Shown one piece after another: positions 34,403 through 42,781 of a stretch of DNA of 64,000 bases. The notes beneath the pieces were generated by a model that was given only the letters and a program-made list of their open reading frames with translations, was not told the origin of the DNA and ran no database searches. The stretch is from JBAXQQ01 sp037131695. GTDB lineage: Bacteria > Armatimonadota > Hebobacteria > CAIYQO01. Position numbers and translations under genes: made by a program. The stretch is taken from NCBI GenBank assembly GCA_964638715.1, contig CAZWZF010000005.1, positions 110,234-174,233 on the forward strand, written 5' to 3'. Numbering within the stretch: position 1 is the stretch's first letter; every line of letters starts with the position of its first letter.

Positions 34403-35107
34403 ATGTTTAAGCAATTACGCCAAGATATATTAGCAGTATTTGAAAGGGACCCGGCCGCGCGCAGCGCGACCGAGGTGATGATTTGCTATTCTGGTTTGCA
34501 TGCTATCTGGTGGCATCGTATTGCCAATAAATTCTGGCGCATGGAACTTAAGACTACTGCGCGGGTTATATCGCAAATAGCGCGATTTTTAACTGGTGTT
34601 GAAATTCATCCTGCCGCGGTAATCGGTGAAGGTTTCTTTATCGACCACGGCACTGGGATAGTAATCGGCGAAACGGCAGAGATTGGCGATAATGTTACGA
34701 TGTTCCAGGGTTCTACCCTGGGTGGTACCGGCAAGGAAAAAGGAAAGCGGCACCCGACCATCGGCGATAATGTGCTGATTGGCGCGGGAGCAAAAATTCT
34801 CGGTTCATTCACTGTTGGTGCAAATTCGCTGGTAGGTTCCAATGCTGTGGTATTGCAGCCGCTGCCGCCTGATTCCACTGCCGTTGGTGTACCCGCAGAA
34901 ATTGTGAGATTAGCCGGCAAGCGGCCGCAAATGCTGGAACATGATAAACTTCCAGACCCGATACATGCCTGCCTGGAAACGATGCGGATTCGGATTGCTC
35001 AAATGGAAAATAGAATTGCGGAACTGGAAGGCGGCGCAGGGATTACCCCGCCAGAAACCGGACCATTACCGGAATGCCTGAAAATTACCGAGGAAACAGT
35101 TGATTAA
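34403..35107 (+). CDS. cysE: Serine O-acetyltransferase CysE
   Basis: CysE makes O-acetylserine for cysteine synthesis. From ATG 34403 (GGGAG 8-9 nt upstream) it has 234 residues and begins with the usual MFKQLRQDILAVFERDPAAR. The left-handed beta-helix carries catalytic His residues in IHPAAVIGEGFFIDHGTGIVIGE, followed by GGTGKEKGKRHPTIGDNVLIGAGA. The last 60 residues add a short coiled coil. The longer frame from 34352 overlaps murE and lacks a ribosome site. Confidence 0.95.
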   Translation: MFKQLRQDILAVFERDPAARSATEVMICYSGLHAIWWHRIANKFWRMELKTTARVISQIARFLTGVEIHPAAVIGEGFFIDHGTGIVIGETAEIGDNVTMFQGSTLGGTGKEKGKRHPTIGDNVLIGAGAKILGSFTVGANSLVGSNAVVLQPLPPDSTAVGVPAEIVRLAGKRPQMLEHDKLPDPIHACLETMRIRIAQMENRIAELEGGAGITPPETGPLPECLKITEETVD

Positions 35108-35112
35108 TTATT

Positions 35113-35142
35113 AATACCCTGCATATTATGCGGGGTATTTTT
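35113..35142 (+). terminator. Intrinsic terminator after cysE
   Basis: AATACCCTGCATA and TATGCGGGGTATT form the stem, followed by TTT. It ends just before the ribosome site of the next gene. Confidence 0.85.
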
Positions 35143-35158
35143 AATGGGGGAGGATATT

Positions 35159-36223
35159 ATGAAATTGATTTCACTTATTGTAATTAGCCTGCTGCTGCAT
35201 ATTGCTTGTGCAGCAAATACCATAATCATTATGGTGCCGGGGATGGGGCAGGGGGTTATTTCCGCTGCCCAGGCATATCAATTTGGCAATGAAGGCAAGT
35301 CGTTTGGCGGCAGCAAAGTTCTGAAGATGGAGATGCTGCCCGGTCAGGCTAACCTGCTCAAGGATGCCGCGGACGATACGCTGTCAGTCGCATCGACAAT
35401 TGCTACCGGGGTAAAACCGCGTGCTGGAAGATGCGGAGTTGATATGCAGGGAATCACATACCAGAATCTCTGCGAAATCGCTGCTGCGAAAAAGATGAAA
35501 TGCGGCGTAATATCATCAAGTAGTTTTAATTCTCCGATTGCGGAATCAATGTATTACCACAGCAGCAGTCTGGAAGATACTTCAAAAAATCAGTTTTTAT
35601 CTTCAAAGATTGACTTGTTTTTTGCAGCCAATTATGATGCTCCCGCTGATTTTGCAGGTAAGGTAATTAAAAAGCGTGAGGAATATAACAATCTAACATT
35701 GCCTATACGTGGTATTTTACCGAAATATGGTTTGACATTGCGTGGGATTGACGGCACCAGGGCGGACATTGCCGAACCAACTTTGCCGGAAATGGCAGAT
35801 GCTGCCATGAATGCACTGGCAAATAAGAGTGGATTTTTGCTGGTGATTGACGCTGAAGGTGTAGAGAAATCGGTAAGTACAAAAGATGCGGGCTTGTGGG
35901 TTGGCGAGTTGCTGGGTGTTGATAAAACCATTGATACGATTGACAAATGGATTACTGTGCATGGCGGTTGGACAGAAAATAATCTGTTGATTTTAGGCTT
36001 AAATGAAAAGGGAGTGACGTCTATTCAAGCAGGTCCCGCTGGTACTGTGCCAAAGGTGAAATTTTACAGCACAGATAATATCAACACCATGCCGCCGGTA
36101 TATTTTCGCGGCAAGTTATTCAATGGCTTAAAAGCTAATTTCCTCGATGACAGAACCTATAAAAAAGAGATGAAAATCATCACTCCCCAAAAATTATTTT
36201 TTACAATTGTAGAAAATATGTAA
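35159..36223 (+). CDS. Alkaline-phosphatase-fold secreted protein, probably inactive
   Basis: From ATG 35159 (GGGGGAGG upstream) the protein has 354 residues, including a signal peptide ending CAA. It is collinear with alkaline phosphatases: TIIIMVPGMGQG, DTLSVASTIATGVKPRAGRCGVD, ITYQNLCEIAAAKKMKCGVIS. However, the metal Asp of GDGMG is Pro, the nucleophile Ser102 position is Thr, and the later Glu and two-His ligand region is not preserved (LLVIDAEGVEKSVS). It is also shorter than active enzymes. It is most likely a pseudoenzyme with a binding role. Confidence 0.75.
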   Translation: MKLISLIVISLLLHIACAANTIIIMVPGMGQGVISAAQAYQFGNEGKSFGGSKVLKMEMLPGQANLLKDAADDTLSVASTIATGVKPRAGRCGVDMQGITYQNLCEIAAAKKMKCGVISSSSFNSPIAESMYYHSSSLEDTSKNQFLSSKIDLFFAANYDAPADFAGKVIKKREEYNNLTLPIRGILPKYGLTLRGIDGTRADIAEPTLPEMADAAMNALANKSGFLLVIDAEGVEKSVSTKDAGLWVGELLGVDKTIDTIDKWITVHGGWTENNLLILGLNEKGVTSIQAGPAGTVPKVKFYSTDNINTMPPVYFRGKLFNGLKANFLDDRTYKKEMKIITPQKLFFTIVENM

Positions 36224-36251
36224 AAAAGTTTATATTACAGTATCGTAATAT

Positions 36252-36279
36252 GTTTATATAGCGTTATTTGTGGTATAAT
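36252..36279 (+). promoter_or_regulatory. Extended -10 promoter before the sulfur operon
   Basis: GTTTAT (36252-36257), 16 bp, then TGG-TATAAT (36274-36279). The block TGTGGTATAATTAAC matches the promoter at 31353. The downstream ATG is at 36314. Confidence 0.7.
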
Positions 36280-36313
36280 TAACTTGTAAACGATATTAAG
36301 TGGGTGTTGATAG

Positions 36314-37960
36314 ATGAAATTACTTATTTTAGGCGGTGTTGCTGCCGGTACCAAAGCTGCTGCGCGAGCAAAACGTGAATATCCTGATGCTTCAGTAACT
36401 ATCGTTACTCAGGACGATTATGTCGCTTATGCCGGATGCGGCTTGCCATATTTTGTTGGCGGTATCATTTCAGAAGAACGCGAATTAGTAGTGCGCACCC
36501 CGGACGAGTTTAAATTGGATAACGGCATAGACGTTTTTACGCGTCATCAGGCAGTAAAAATTGACACTGATGGTCATGTGGTGATGGTTCGCGACCTTTC
36601 CAGTAACGAAGACAAAACATTCTCCTATGATAAGCTGATTATTGCCACCGGCGCATTGCCGATTATACCAGCATTAGATGGCATTTCATTGAAACGTGTA
36701 TTCACTGTTCGTGGGTTGAATGATGCCAAAAAGATTCGCGCCATGGTGGATAGCGGCAAGGTGAGCAAGGCTGTGGTTATTGGCGGCGGCTTCATCGGTC
36801 TGGAAATGGCAGAAAACCTGGCTCATAAAGGAATCAAAGTATCAGTAATTGAACTGAAAGAACAGATATTGCCGGGTTATGATGCCGATATCGCTGCTAT
36901 TGCAAAGTCTGCAATGATAAAAAAGGGTGTTGATATTTTCACTGGTGAAGGTGTGAAGAAGATCAACGGCAACACTGCTGGTGAAGCTGCGGCAGTTGTC
37001 ACATCAGCAAGGATTATTGATACCGACATGGTTATCCTGTCGGTTGGTATCAAGCCGAATACCGGGTTTGCTATTGAAGCTGGGATTGCCGCCGACAAGC
37101 GCGGATTAATTATAACTGATGAATATTTCCATACTAATATGCCAGACATCCTGGCGGTGGGGGATTGCGCGTCAGTAAAGAACCGGCAGTCCGGTCATGA
37201 CACATACTCGCCGATGGGGTCTACCGCCAATAAAACAGGCCGTTTAGTCGTGGCGAATCTCTTTGAGAAAAAGGCTTCGTTTGCCGGTGTGCAGGGAACA
37301 GCAATTGTAAAGTTGTTTGATTGCAATGTTGCCCGTACCGGAATATCTGAAGTTGACGCGATTGAGGCGGGATTTGATATTGAAACGGTGCTGGTTCCCA
37401 CACCAGACCGCGCGCATTATTACCCGGGTAACAAGCCGATTATCACCAAACTGATTGCTGACAAAGAAACCGGCAAGGTGCTGGGCGCGTCGGTAGTTGG
37501 CACCGGTGTGGTTGATAAGCCGATTGATACCATCGCTACCGGCATTGCGATGGGCATGACGGTGTCGCAATTATCCATGCTGGACCTTGCCTACACACCG
37601 CCATTCGCGTCCGCAATGGCATCGTCTATCGTAGCGGCAAATGTGATGCTGAATAAGATGGATGGCAAATTAAAAGGGATTAATCCCTGCAAACTGGATA
37701 TAAATGACCCGAATATCCAGATGATAGATGTCCGCACCGAAGGCGAGTTTATCATCAACGCAATTCCCAACGCGGTAAATATTCCGTTTGAAGAACTTTC
37801 CCAGCGGTATAATGAAATAGATAAAAATAAACCGGCAGTGTTAATCTGCAAAGTCGGCCGGCGAGCTTATTCCGCGTATTTGCAGTTACAGCGCAAGGGA
37901 TATGACAACATAGCAATTCTCGATGGCGGCATGTCCGCCTGGCCGTTTGAGACGGTATAA
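36314..37960 (+). CDS. CoA-disulfide reductase/NADH oxidase-like flavoprotein fused to rhodanese
   Basis: A 548-residue protein. Residues 1-445 form an FAD/NAD(P)H oxidoreductase with GGVAAGTKAAARAKRE, a single redox Cys42 in YAGCGLPYFVGG, an NAD loop VVIGGGFIGLEMAENL and AVGDCA. Residues 455-548 are a rhodanese domain with the active-site loop CKVGRRA (Cys512). Such fusions reduce CoA-disulfide, CoA-persulfide or polysulfide. The following tusA-like and dsrE-like genes make a sulfur-trafficking operon, although a 170-bp spacer with a palindromic repeat separates them. Confidence 0.92.
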   Translation: MKLLILGGVAAGTKAAARAKREYPDASVTIVTQDDYVAYAGCGLPYFVGGIISEERELVVRTPDEFKLDNGIDVFTRHQAVKIDTDGHVVMVRDLSSNEDKTFSYDKLIIATGALPIIPALDGISLKRVFTVRGLNDAKKIRAMVDSGKVSKAVVIGGGFIGLEMAENLAHKGIKVSVIELKEQILPGYDADIAAIAKSAMIKKGVDIFTGEGVKKINGNTAGEAAAVVTSARIIDTDMVILSVGIKPNTGFAIEAGIAADKRGLIITDEYFHTNMPDILAVGDCASVKNRQSGHDTYSPMGSTANKTGRLVVANLFEKKASFAGVQGTAIVKLFDCNVARTGISEVDAIEAGFDIETVLVPTPDRAHYYPGNKPIITKLIADKETGKVLGASVVGTGVVDKPIDTIATGIAMGMTVSQLSMLDLAYTPPFASAMASSIVAANVMLNKMDGKLKGINPCKLDINDPNIQMIDVRTEGEFIINAIPNAVNIPFEELSQRYNEIDKNKPAVLICKVGRRAYSAYLQLQRKGYDNIAILDGGMSAWPFETV

Positions 37961-37963
37961 ATT

Positions 37964-38112
37964 TTACATCGATTTATAGGATAAGAAAGATTTACAGGAC
38001 TTTCGCCTTTTTATAAATATCGTAGGGGCAATCCCTTGTGGTTGCCCGGTATTACCTGAATATAAGCGAAATTTCTGATTTATTTAATCCTGTAAATCAT
38101 GTTAATCATGTC
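37964..38112. repeat. Palindromic element with ACATCGAT and AATCATGTT phrases
   Basis: The left arm is ACATCGATTTATAGGAT and the right arm is AATCCTGTAAATCATGTTAA followed by TCATGT, with a central hairpin GGGGCAA/TTGCCC (38025-38047). The arms match elements at 41458, 53741, 58409 and 63855. Confidence 0.6.
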
Positions 38113-38129
38113 AAAAAAGGGGAAAATAA

Positions 38130-38354
38130 ATGTCTGAAGTAAAATTAAATGCTCGCGGCCTCCAGTGCCCGGGTCCTATCGTGATGCTTTTCAAGCAGAT
38201 GAAGATTGCCGCGCCTGGCGACTTGGTGACTATTGAAGTTACTGATTCCGGCTTTAAAGCCGATGTCGAGGCATGGTGTAAAAAGACCGGCAACCCGTTG
38301 CAATCGCTTACCGAGGTTGAAGGTGTGACCGTTGCCGTCATTGTGAAGGGGTAA
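38130..38354 (+). CDS. TusA-family sulfur carrier protein
   Basis: A 74-residue sulfurtransferase carrier. The motif LNARGLQCPGPIVML places the persulfide-carrying Cys at position 13, and the family pattern continues to VEGVTVAVIVKG. TusA proteins accept persulfide sulfur from a rhodanese or desulfurase. Here it lies between a rhodanese fusion and a DsrE2-like gene, only 6 bp before the latter. AAAGGGG precedes the ATG. Confidence 0.95.
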   Translation: MSEVKLNARGLQCPGPIVMLFKQMKIAAPGDLVTIEVTDSGFKADVEAWCKKTGNPLQSLTEVEGVTVAVIVKG

Positions 38355-38360
38355 ATTATT

Positions 38361-38837
38361 ATGAACACCGATAAAAAAACAATTATCGTATTCAGCGGTG
38401 ATCTGGATAAAGTAATGGCGGCAATGATAATCGCCCGCGGTGCCGCCGCGATGGGGAATGACGTAACTCTGTTCTTCACTTTTTGGGGCCTAAACGTTTT
38501 GCGCAAAGAAAAGTCACCACCCGTGAAGAAAGGCATATTGGCAGCTATGTTCGGATGGATGATGCCTCAGGGCGCCAACCGCACCACCCTGTCAAAATTA
38601 CACATGGGCGGCATGGGCACCGCCATGATGCGCCTGGTAATGAAATCAAAGAACGTTCCCACACTCCAGGAAATGGTTCAGGAAGCCCAAGACCTGGGCG
38701 TAAAATTCATCGCCTGCACCATGTCCATGGACGTTATGGGCATCACCAAAGAAGAACTGATAGAAGGCATAGATTTTGCCGGAGTAGCAGGCTATCTTGG
38801 TGAGGCTGATGAGGCTAATGTTAATTTGTTTATTTAG
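38361..38837 (+). CDS. DsrE2-like peroxiredoxin/sulfur-relay membrane-associated protein
   Basis: The 158 residues match the DsrE/DsrF/DrsH-like (DsrE2) family: KKTIIVFSGDLDKVMAAMII, GNDVTLFFTFWGLNVLRK, a Met-rich central helix (GGMGTAMMRLVMKSKNVPTL), and KFIACTMSMDVMGITKEEL with a conserved Cys that may carry sulfur. DsrE2 partners with TusA and rhodanese in sulfur oxidation or persulfide transfer. An intrinsic terminator follows, marking the operon end. Confidence 0.92.
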   Translation: MNTDKKTIIVFSGDLDKVMAAMIIARGAAAMGNDVTLFFTFWGLNVLRKEKSPPVKKGILAAMFGWMMPQGANRTTLSKLHMGGMGTAMMRLVMKSKNVPTLQEMVQEAQDLGVKFIACTMSMDVMGITKEELIEGIDFAGVAGYLGEADEANVNLFI

Positions 38838-38868
38838 AATTAAATAATATAATAATAGTTAAAGTTTG

Positions 38869-38898
38869 AGCCAATACTTTGTTTGTATTGGCTTTTTA
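38869..38898 (+). terminator. Intrinsic terminator after the sulfur operon
   Basis: AGCCAATAC and GTATTGGCT form the stem, followed by TTTT. Confidence 0.9.
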
Positions 38899-39020
38899 TA
38901 GTGTTGTACATTATCCAAATGGTTATGCTATAATGTTCCCAGTACTATTGGTAAATTGATTATGATGCCTATTTATCGCTGATAATTATATTTTATCTAT
39001 AATTCGAAGGTGAAAATACT

Positions 39021-40274
39021 GTGGAATTTCTATTATATTTAATAATTATTGTTGTAGGTTATTTTTTTATACTTCGTAAATTATATAAATTTATTGATTT
39101 AATTAATTATAAGAAGTTTCTATTGAAAAATAATTTGAATGTTGTTGATGACAAGCAAAATTTAATAGAGTTTGAAAGCGATTATACTAATTCAGTTGTA
39201 TGTAGATTAAATTATAATTACAAAGGTCTCATGGAATTTAAAAAATCTGTAAATAAAGAATTAGTTAGTAAAATCAATTTGTATAAGATTAAATGTAATA
39301 TATTTCAGAAAAGGTCTTTAACTGAAGAAGAAATGGAATCAGAAAGAGAATATGATGAAAAAGCAGTAGAGATGGATGATGTTGTTAATAAAAATATTAA
39401 AAATAGAAATATTAAAAATTGTATCTATTTAAACATGAAATTTGATAATGAAAACGAATCGAATTCTGAAATAATATTCCCCGGATGTGTTGTATGTAAT
39501 AATATTAATGAATGCAAAAAAGAAAACTTATTAGTTAAAAATGAAAATGAAAATGATAATGATAATGATAATGATAATGATAATGATATTTTAAATGAAA
39601 CTAAAATAAATAGAGTCTTTAAAAATGAAAAAATTGAAGCTGAAATGATTATTATACCTGCTGAATATTTCAAATATGGTTCATTTCATTCGAACATATA
39701 TTTAGATTCTTTTGAAATAATGAAGTATCCGGTTACTATTAAACAGTATAGATGTTTTTGTTTAGATACAGATAGAGAAATGCCTCAACTTCCTTACTGG
39801 AATTGCAATGATTCTGATCCTATAGTAAATGTTACATGGTTTGATGCAGTTGATTTCGCTGAATGGGTAGGATTATGTTTACCTACAGAATTTGAATGGG
39901 AAAAGGCAGCACGAGGAGTTGATGGTAGAAACTATCCATGGGGAAATCAAAAGAAAAAAGTATATGAAAATGTTGATAATTATAGTCCATATGGAGTCTG
40001 TAAAATGTATGGGAATGTATGGGAATGGTGTTGTAGCAACTACATACAAAATTATAAACTGTTTAGAGGATTAATGTATAATTTAAATGAGATACTTGAT
40101 GTTTCAGAATATAGGGAGTATCTTTTTGTTTTACGAGGTGGAGGGTATTCTGTTCGTAACGATAAAGGAAATATAAATATTACATGTAAATTTTATGATT
40201 TTCCTATAAGTTCAGACTCTAATTATGGATTTAGGTGTGTTTATAGGTATTCAAATAAACACACGAAAATATAA
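39021..40274 (+). CDS. Membrane-anchored SUMF1-domain protein with Asn-Asp repeat
   Basis: A 417-residue protein, GTG start. One N-terminal transmembrane helix (about 3-24) is followed by a Lys/Asn/Glu-rich region with a microsatellite-coded Asn-Asp run at about residues 175-190. A SUMF1 domain follows (about 208-410: MIIIPAEYFKYGS, YPVTIKQYRCFC, IVNVTWFDAVDFAEWVG, LPTEFEWEKAARGVDGRNYPWG, MYGNVWEWC, VLRGGGY, YGFRCVY). The formylglycine-generating Cys pair is not evident (one Cys in NITCKF). The gene is far more AT-rich than its neighbours. TATAAT lies about 90 nt upstream. Confidence 0.75.
   Translation: MEFLLYLIIIVVGYFFILRKLYKFIDLINYKKFLLKNNLNVVDDKQNLIEFESDYTNSVVCRLNYNYKGLMEFKKSVNKELVSKINLYKIKCNIFQKRSLTEEEMESEREYDEKAVEMDDVVNKNIKNRNIKNCIYLNMKFDNENESNSEIIFPGCVVCNNINECKKENLLVKNENENDNDNDNDNDNDILNETKINRVFKNEKIEAEMIIIPAEYFKYGSFHSNIYLDSFEIMKYPVTIKQYRCFCLDTDREMPQLPYWNCNDSDPIVNVTWFDAVDFAEWVGLCLPTEFEWEKAARGVDGRNYPWGNQKKKVYENVDNYSPYGVCKMYGNVWEWCCSNYIQNYKLFRGLMYNLNEILDVSEYREYLFVLRGGGYSVRNDKGNINITCKFYDFPISSDSNYGFRCVYRYSNKHTKI
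39552..39588. repeat. Hexanucleotide microsatellite GATAAT inside the SUMF1 gene
   Basis: About six GATAAT units encode alternating Asp-Asn. The 6-bp unit keeps frame, so copy-number change would alter linker length, not shut the gene off. Confidence 0.85.
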
Positions 40275-40452
40275 AGCGAATGGAAATAATAATGTCATAA
40301 TTAAGTCACTTCAGTCATTGTTTTCAATCTGTTATTTTATTGTTTTCAACATATTTTTTTAGTATTACTGGGATCCCATCCTATTCCACACTGTGACTGG
40401 ATTTTAAAACTGGACTGTTATTTTTATGGACGATAATTTTTAACTTTCAATT

Positions 40453-41265
40453 TTAAATTTTTAATTTGAAAATCTTCTCCAGCATCTTCGCCACGCCGTC
40501 TTCATTATGGTGTTCGGCGGTTATGTCGGCGGCTTCTATGGTTTCGGGACGGGCGTTTTCCATGGCTACGCCAAGGCCTGCCCATTTCAACATGGGGATG
40601 TCGTTGCGGGCGTCGCCGAAGGCTATTACTTTGGCTTGCGGGACGTTGAAATATTCGGCGACTATTGCCAGTGCTTTGCCTTTGTCTACTGTCGGCGGCA
40701 TGAACTCGAGGTATTCGGCGTTGCTGATGGTGACGTAGGCATTGCCGGCGTATTTGGGGGCAAGTATTTCTGCCAATTTGGTAATATTGTCTTTGTCATC
40801 AACGATGATCAGCTTTGTTGCCGGTTTGTCTGCCATGGTAGCCAGGTCGCCTACCGGTACCGGAACCGCACCGGTGCGTCCGCAATACAGGTCGGACCAG
40901 ATGGTTTCTTTGGCGACATACAGCACGTCGTCGTAATAGTAATTCAGGTGCAGGCCGTTCTGTTTGCAGTATTCAACTACTTTCATGCAGACTTCTTTAG
41001 ACAGTTCCACATCCAGCAATTTCTCGCCGGTATGCTCGTTCTTTATATACGAACCGTTGTATGCTATCACCGGGGTATCCAACTGCATCTGGTGCAGGTA
41101 TTTCAAGGTGGTGCAATACATTCTGCCGCTGACAATCACCACTTTCACGCCCAACTCAGTGCATTTTTTTACGGCACTCAGGTTGCGAGGTGAAATGGCG
41201 TGATGCTCATCAAGCAGAGTAAGGTCAAGGTCAAGGGCTATTAATTCATAAGGTAATGTATTCAT
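40453..41265 (-). CDS. HAD-superfamily Cof-type phosphatase
   Basis: The 270 residues show the Cof/IIB HAD pattern: nucleophile region ALDLDLTLLDEHH, VVIVSGR, a cap domain, and GDARNDIPMLKWAGLGVAMENA. In the nucleophile motif the usual DxDGT is DLDLT, which still supplies both Asp residues. Members dephosphorylate sugar phosphates or cofactors such as FMN and PLP; the substrate is not readable. It is a single gene. Its stop lies in an AT-rich tract with loose 7-bp periodicity. Confidence 0.92.
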   Translation of the reverse strand: MNTLPYELIALDLDLTLLDEHHAISPRNLSAVKKCTELGVKVVIVSGRMYCTTLKYLHQMQLDTPVIAYNGSYIKNEHTGEKLLDVELSKEVCMKVVEYCKQNGLHLNYYYDDVLYVAKETIWSDLYCGRTGAVPVPVGDLATMADKPATKLIIVDDKDNITKLAEILAPKYAGNAYVTISNAEYLEFMPPTVDKGKALAIVAEYFNVPQAKVIAFGDARNDIPMLKWAGLGVAMENARPETIEAADITAEHHNEDGVAKMLEKIFKLKI

Positions 41266-41337
41266 GTCGAAGTAATGCTACCGAGAGAGGGGGAAATTGT
41301 CAATTGAAATTTACATCGATAGGCAGGATGGAAAGGA

Positions 41338-41371
41338 TAATTAAAAATTAAAAATTAAAAATGAAAAATTA
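41338..41371. repeat. Heptanucleotide array (AATTAAA type)
   Basis: AATTAAA three times, then AATGAAA and AATTATT in 7-bp register. Confidence 0.82.
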
Positions 41372-41391
41372 TTTCACCTCTCATCTTACAA

Positions 41392-41446
41392 TCAGAGTAA
41401 ATATAAATCATTTAATCATAATAAATCATTCTAATCTGTGGTTCAG
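41392..41446 (-). repeat. GAACCACAGATT phrase arm
   Basis: On the minus strand CTGAACCACAGATTAGAATG is followed by ATTTATTATGATTAAATG. It matches the arms of the palindromes at 56101-56661. Confidence 0.6.
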
Positions 41447-41457
41447 ATATTTAATTC

Positions 41458-41535
41458 ACATCGATGGGCAGGATGGGCAAGATATGTGTTTTGCTTCGCA
41501 AAAATTAAATCATGTTAATCATGTTAATCCTGTCT
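41458..41535. repeat. Palindromic ACATCGAT/AATCATGTT element
   Basis: The left arm is ACATCGATGGGCAGGATGGG and the right arm has two AATCATGTT units followed by AATCCTGTC in 9-bp register. The centre is TTTGCTTCGCAAAA. A second left arm lies at 41313. Confidence 0.6.
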
Positions 41536-41581
41536 AAAAACATTTCACAACTTTTCTATTAAATGATAATCTATAGCAGAG

Positions 41582-42568
41582 ATGGCTTATCCGTTTGTTA
41601 CTATTTTAATGCCGATGCGGAATGAGGCGGGATTTATTCGTGAATCCCTGCTTTCTTTGCTGGCGCAAAATTACCCGGCGGATTGCATGGAAATTATTGT
41701 GCTGGATGGCGAGTCTGATGACGAGTCGCCGCAGATAGTGCGTGAAATTGCTGCCGGCGATTCGCGGGTAAAATTGTTAAGCAACCCCAAACGTCACCAG
41801 GGTGCGGGATTGAATATCGGCATTGCCGCCGCGAATGGCGAAATAGTTGTCCGCGCTGATGCCCACGCCTGGTATGATGCTGAATATGTGGCGATTATCG
41901 TGAAGCATTTGCAAGATGGCGACGCGGATAATGTTGGCGGCGCGCAAAACCTGCAAGGAAAGAATATATTTTCTAAGGCAGTGGCGGTTGCGTTGACATC
42001 GGCATTAGGATCGGGAAACGCGGCATACCGCAGCGCAAAAGAAGCTAAAATTGTCGATACGGTATGGCTGGGAGCATGGAAAAAGGAAACTTTGCTGAAA
42101 ATCGGCGGGTATGACGAAGATATGATACGCAACCAGGATTATGAAATGAATATCCGGCTGCGGCAATCCGGCGGAAAGATTTTGTTTGACCCGGCATTAA
42201 AAAGTATCTGCTACACCCGTTCATGCCCGGGAAAATTATTCCGGCAATATTTTGATTATGGTTTGTACAGGTCGTTAACAGCGAAAAAACATCCAGGCAC
42301 TTTGATGCTGCGCCAGCTTTTACCACCAATTATCATGTTGTCGATGCTATTTTGCCTATTATTATCGCTGGTGTCATGCTGGTTTGTTTTGCCATTACTG
42401 TTTTACATTGTGATAATCTGTTGTTATTCGCTATTTTCAGCATTTAAAAACGGCATAAAATTCCTGCCATTTTTGTTGATTATTCACCCGATTATTCATT
42501 TTTCCTGGGCTTTCGGGTTCTGTTTTGGCATGATAAAATGGCGTAAAAAAATAAATAAAAAAAGTTAA
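41582..42568 (+). CDS. Family 2 glycosyltransferase, ExoA-like
   Basis: A 328-residue GT2 enzyme. The GT-A fold has FVTILMPMRNEAGFI, IIVLDGESDDES, GAGLNIGIAAANGEIVVRADAH with the metal motif DAH in the DxD position, and QDYEMNIRLRQSGGKI with the acceptor-base region. Two or three hydrophobic segments at 245-320 anchor it in the membrane. ExoA-type enzymes extend exopolysaccharide repeat units on a lipid carrier. There is no other polysaccharide gene nearby. GATAAT lies 11 nt before the ATG. Confidence 0.9.
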   Translation: MAYPFVTILMPMRNEAGFIRESLLSLLAQNYPADCMEIIVLDGESDDESPQIVREIAAGDSRVKLLSNPKRHQGAGLNIGIAAANGEIVVRADAHAWYDAEYVAIIVKHLQDGDADNVGGAQNLQGKNIFSKAVAVALTSALGSGNAAYRSAKEAKIVDTVWLGAWKKETLLKIGGYDEDMIRNQDYEMNIRLRQSGGKILFDPALKSICYTRSCPGKLFRQYFDYGLYRSLTAKKHPGTLMLRQLLPPIIMLSMLFCLLLSLVSCWFVLPLLFYIVIICCYSLFSAFKNGIKFLPFLLIIHPIIHFSWAFGFCFGMIKWRKKINKKS

Positions 42569-42623
42569 ATTTAAAAAAAGAGGATTTTTTTTAAATATAT
42601 CGACGTATTTAGCTAAATTCCCC

Positions 42624-42652
42624 TTGACGCTATCCGTGGGGGTGATTATAAT
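42624..42652 (+). promoter_or_regulatory. Consensus sigma-70 promoter of the SigH-like gene
   Basis: TTGACG (42624-42629), exactly 17 bp, then TATAAT (42647-42652). This is the best promoter match in the window. It leaves a leader of about 120 nt. Confidence 0.85.
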
Positions 42653-42781
42653 CCCATTGACACTGAATGCAGTGTGTTATCGGGTTAGTGAATTGTAGAA
42701 TAAATTGTTCATTGGCGACAATGACTTTTTTGATAGCGCGTAAACTGTTAAAAGTGCGAAGGGTATGCCGGAGGTTGTCCA

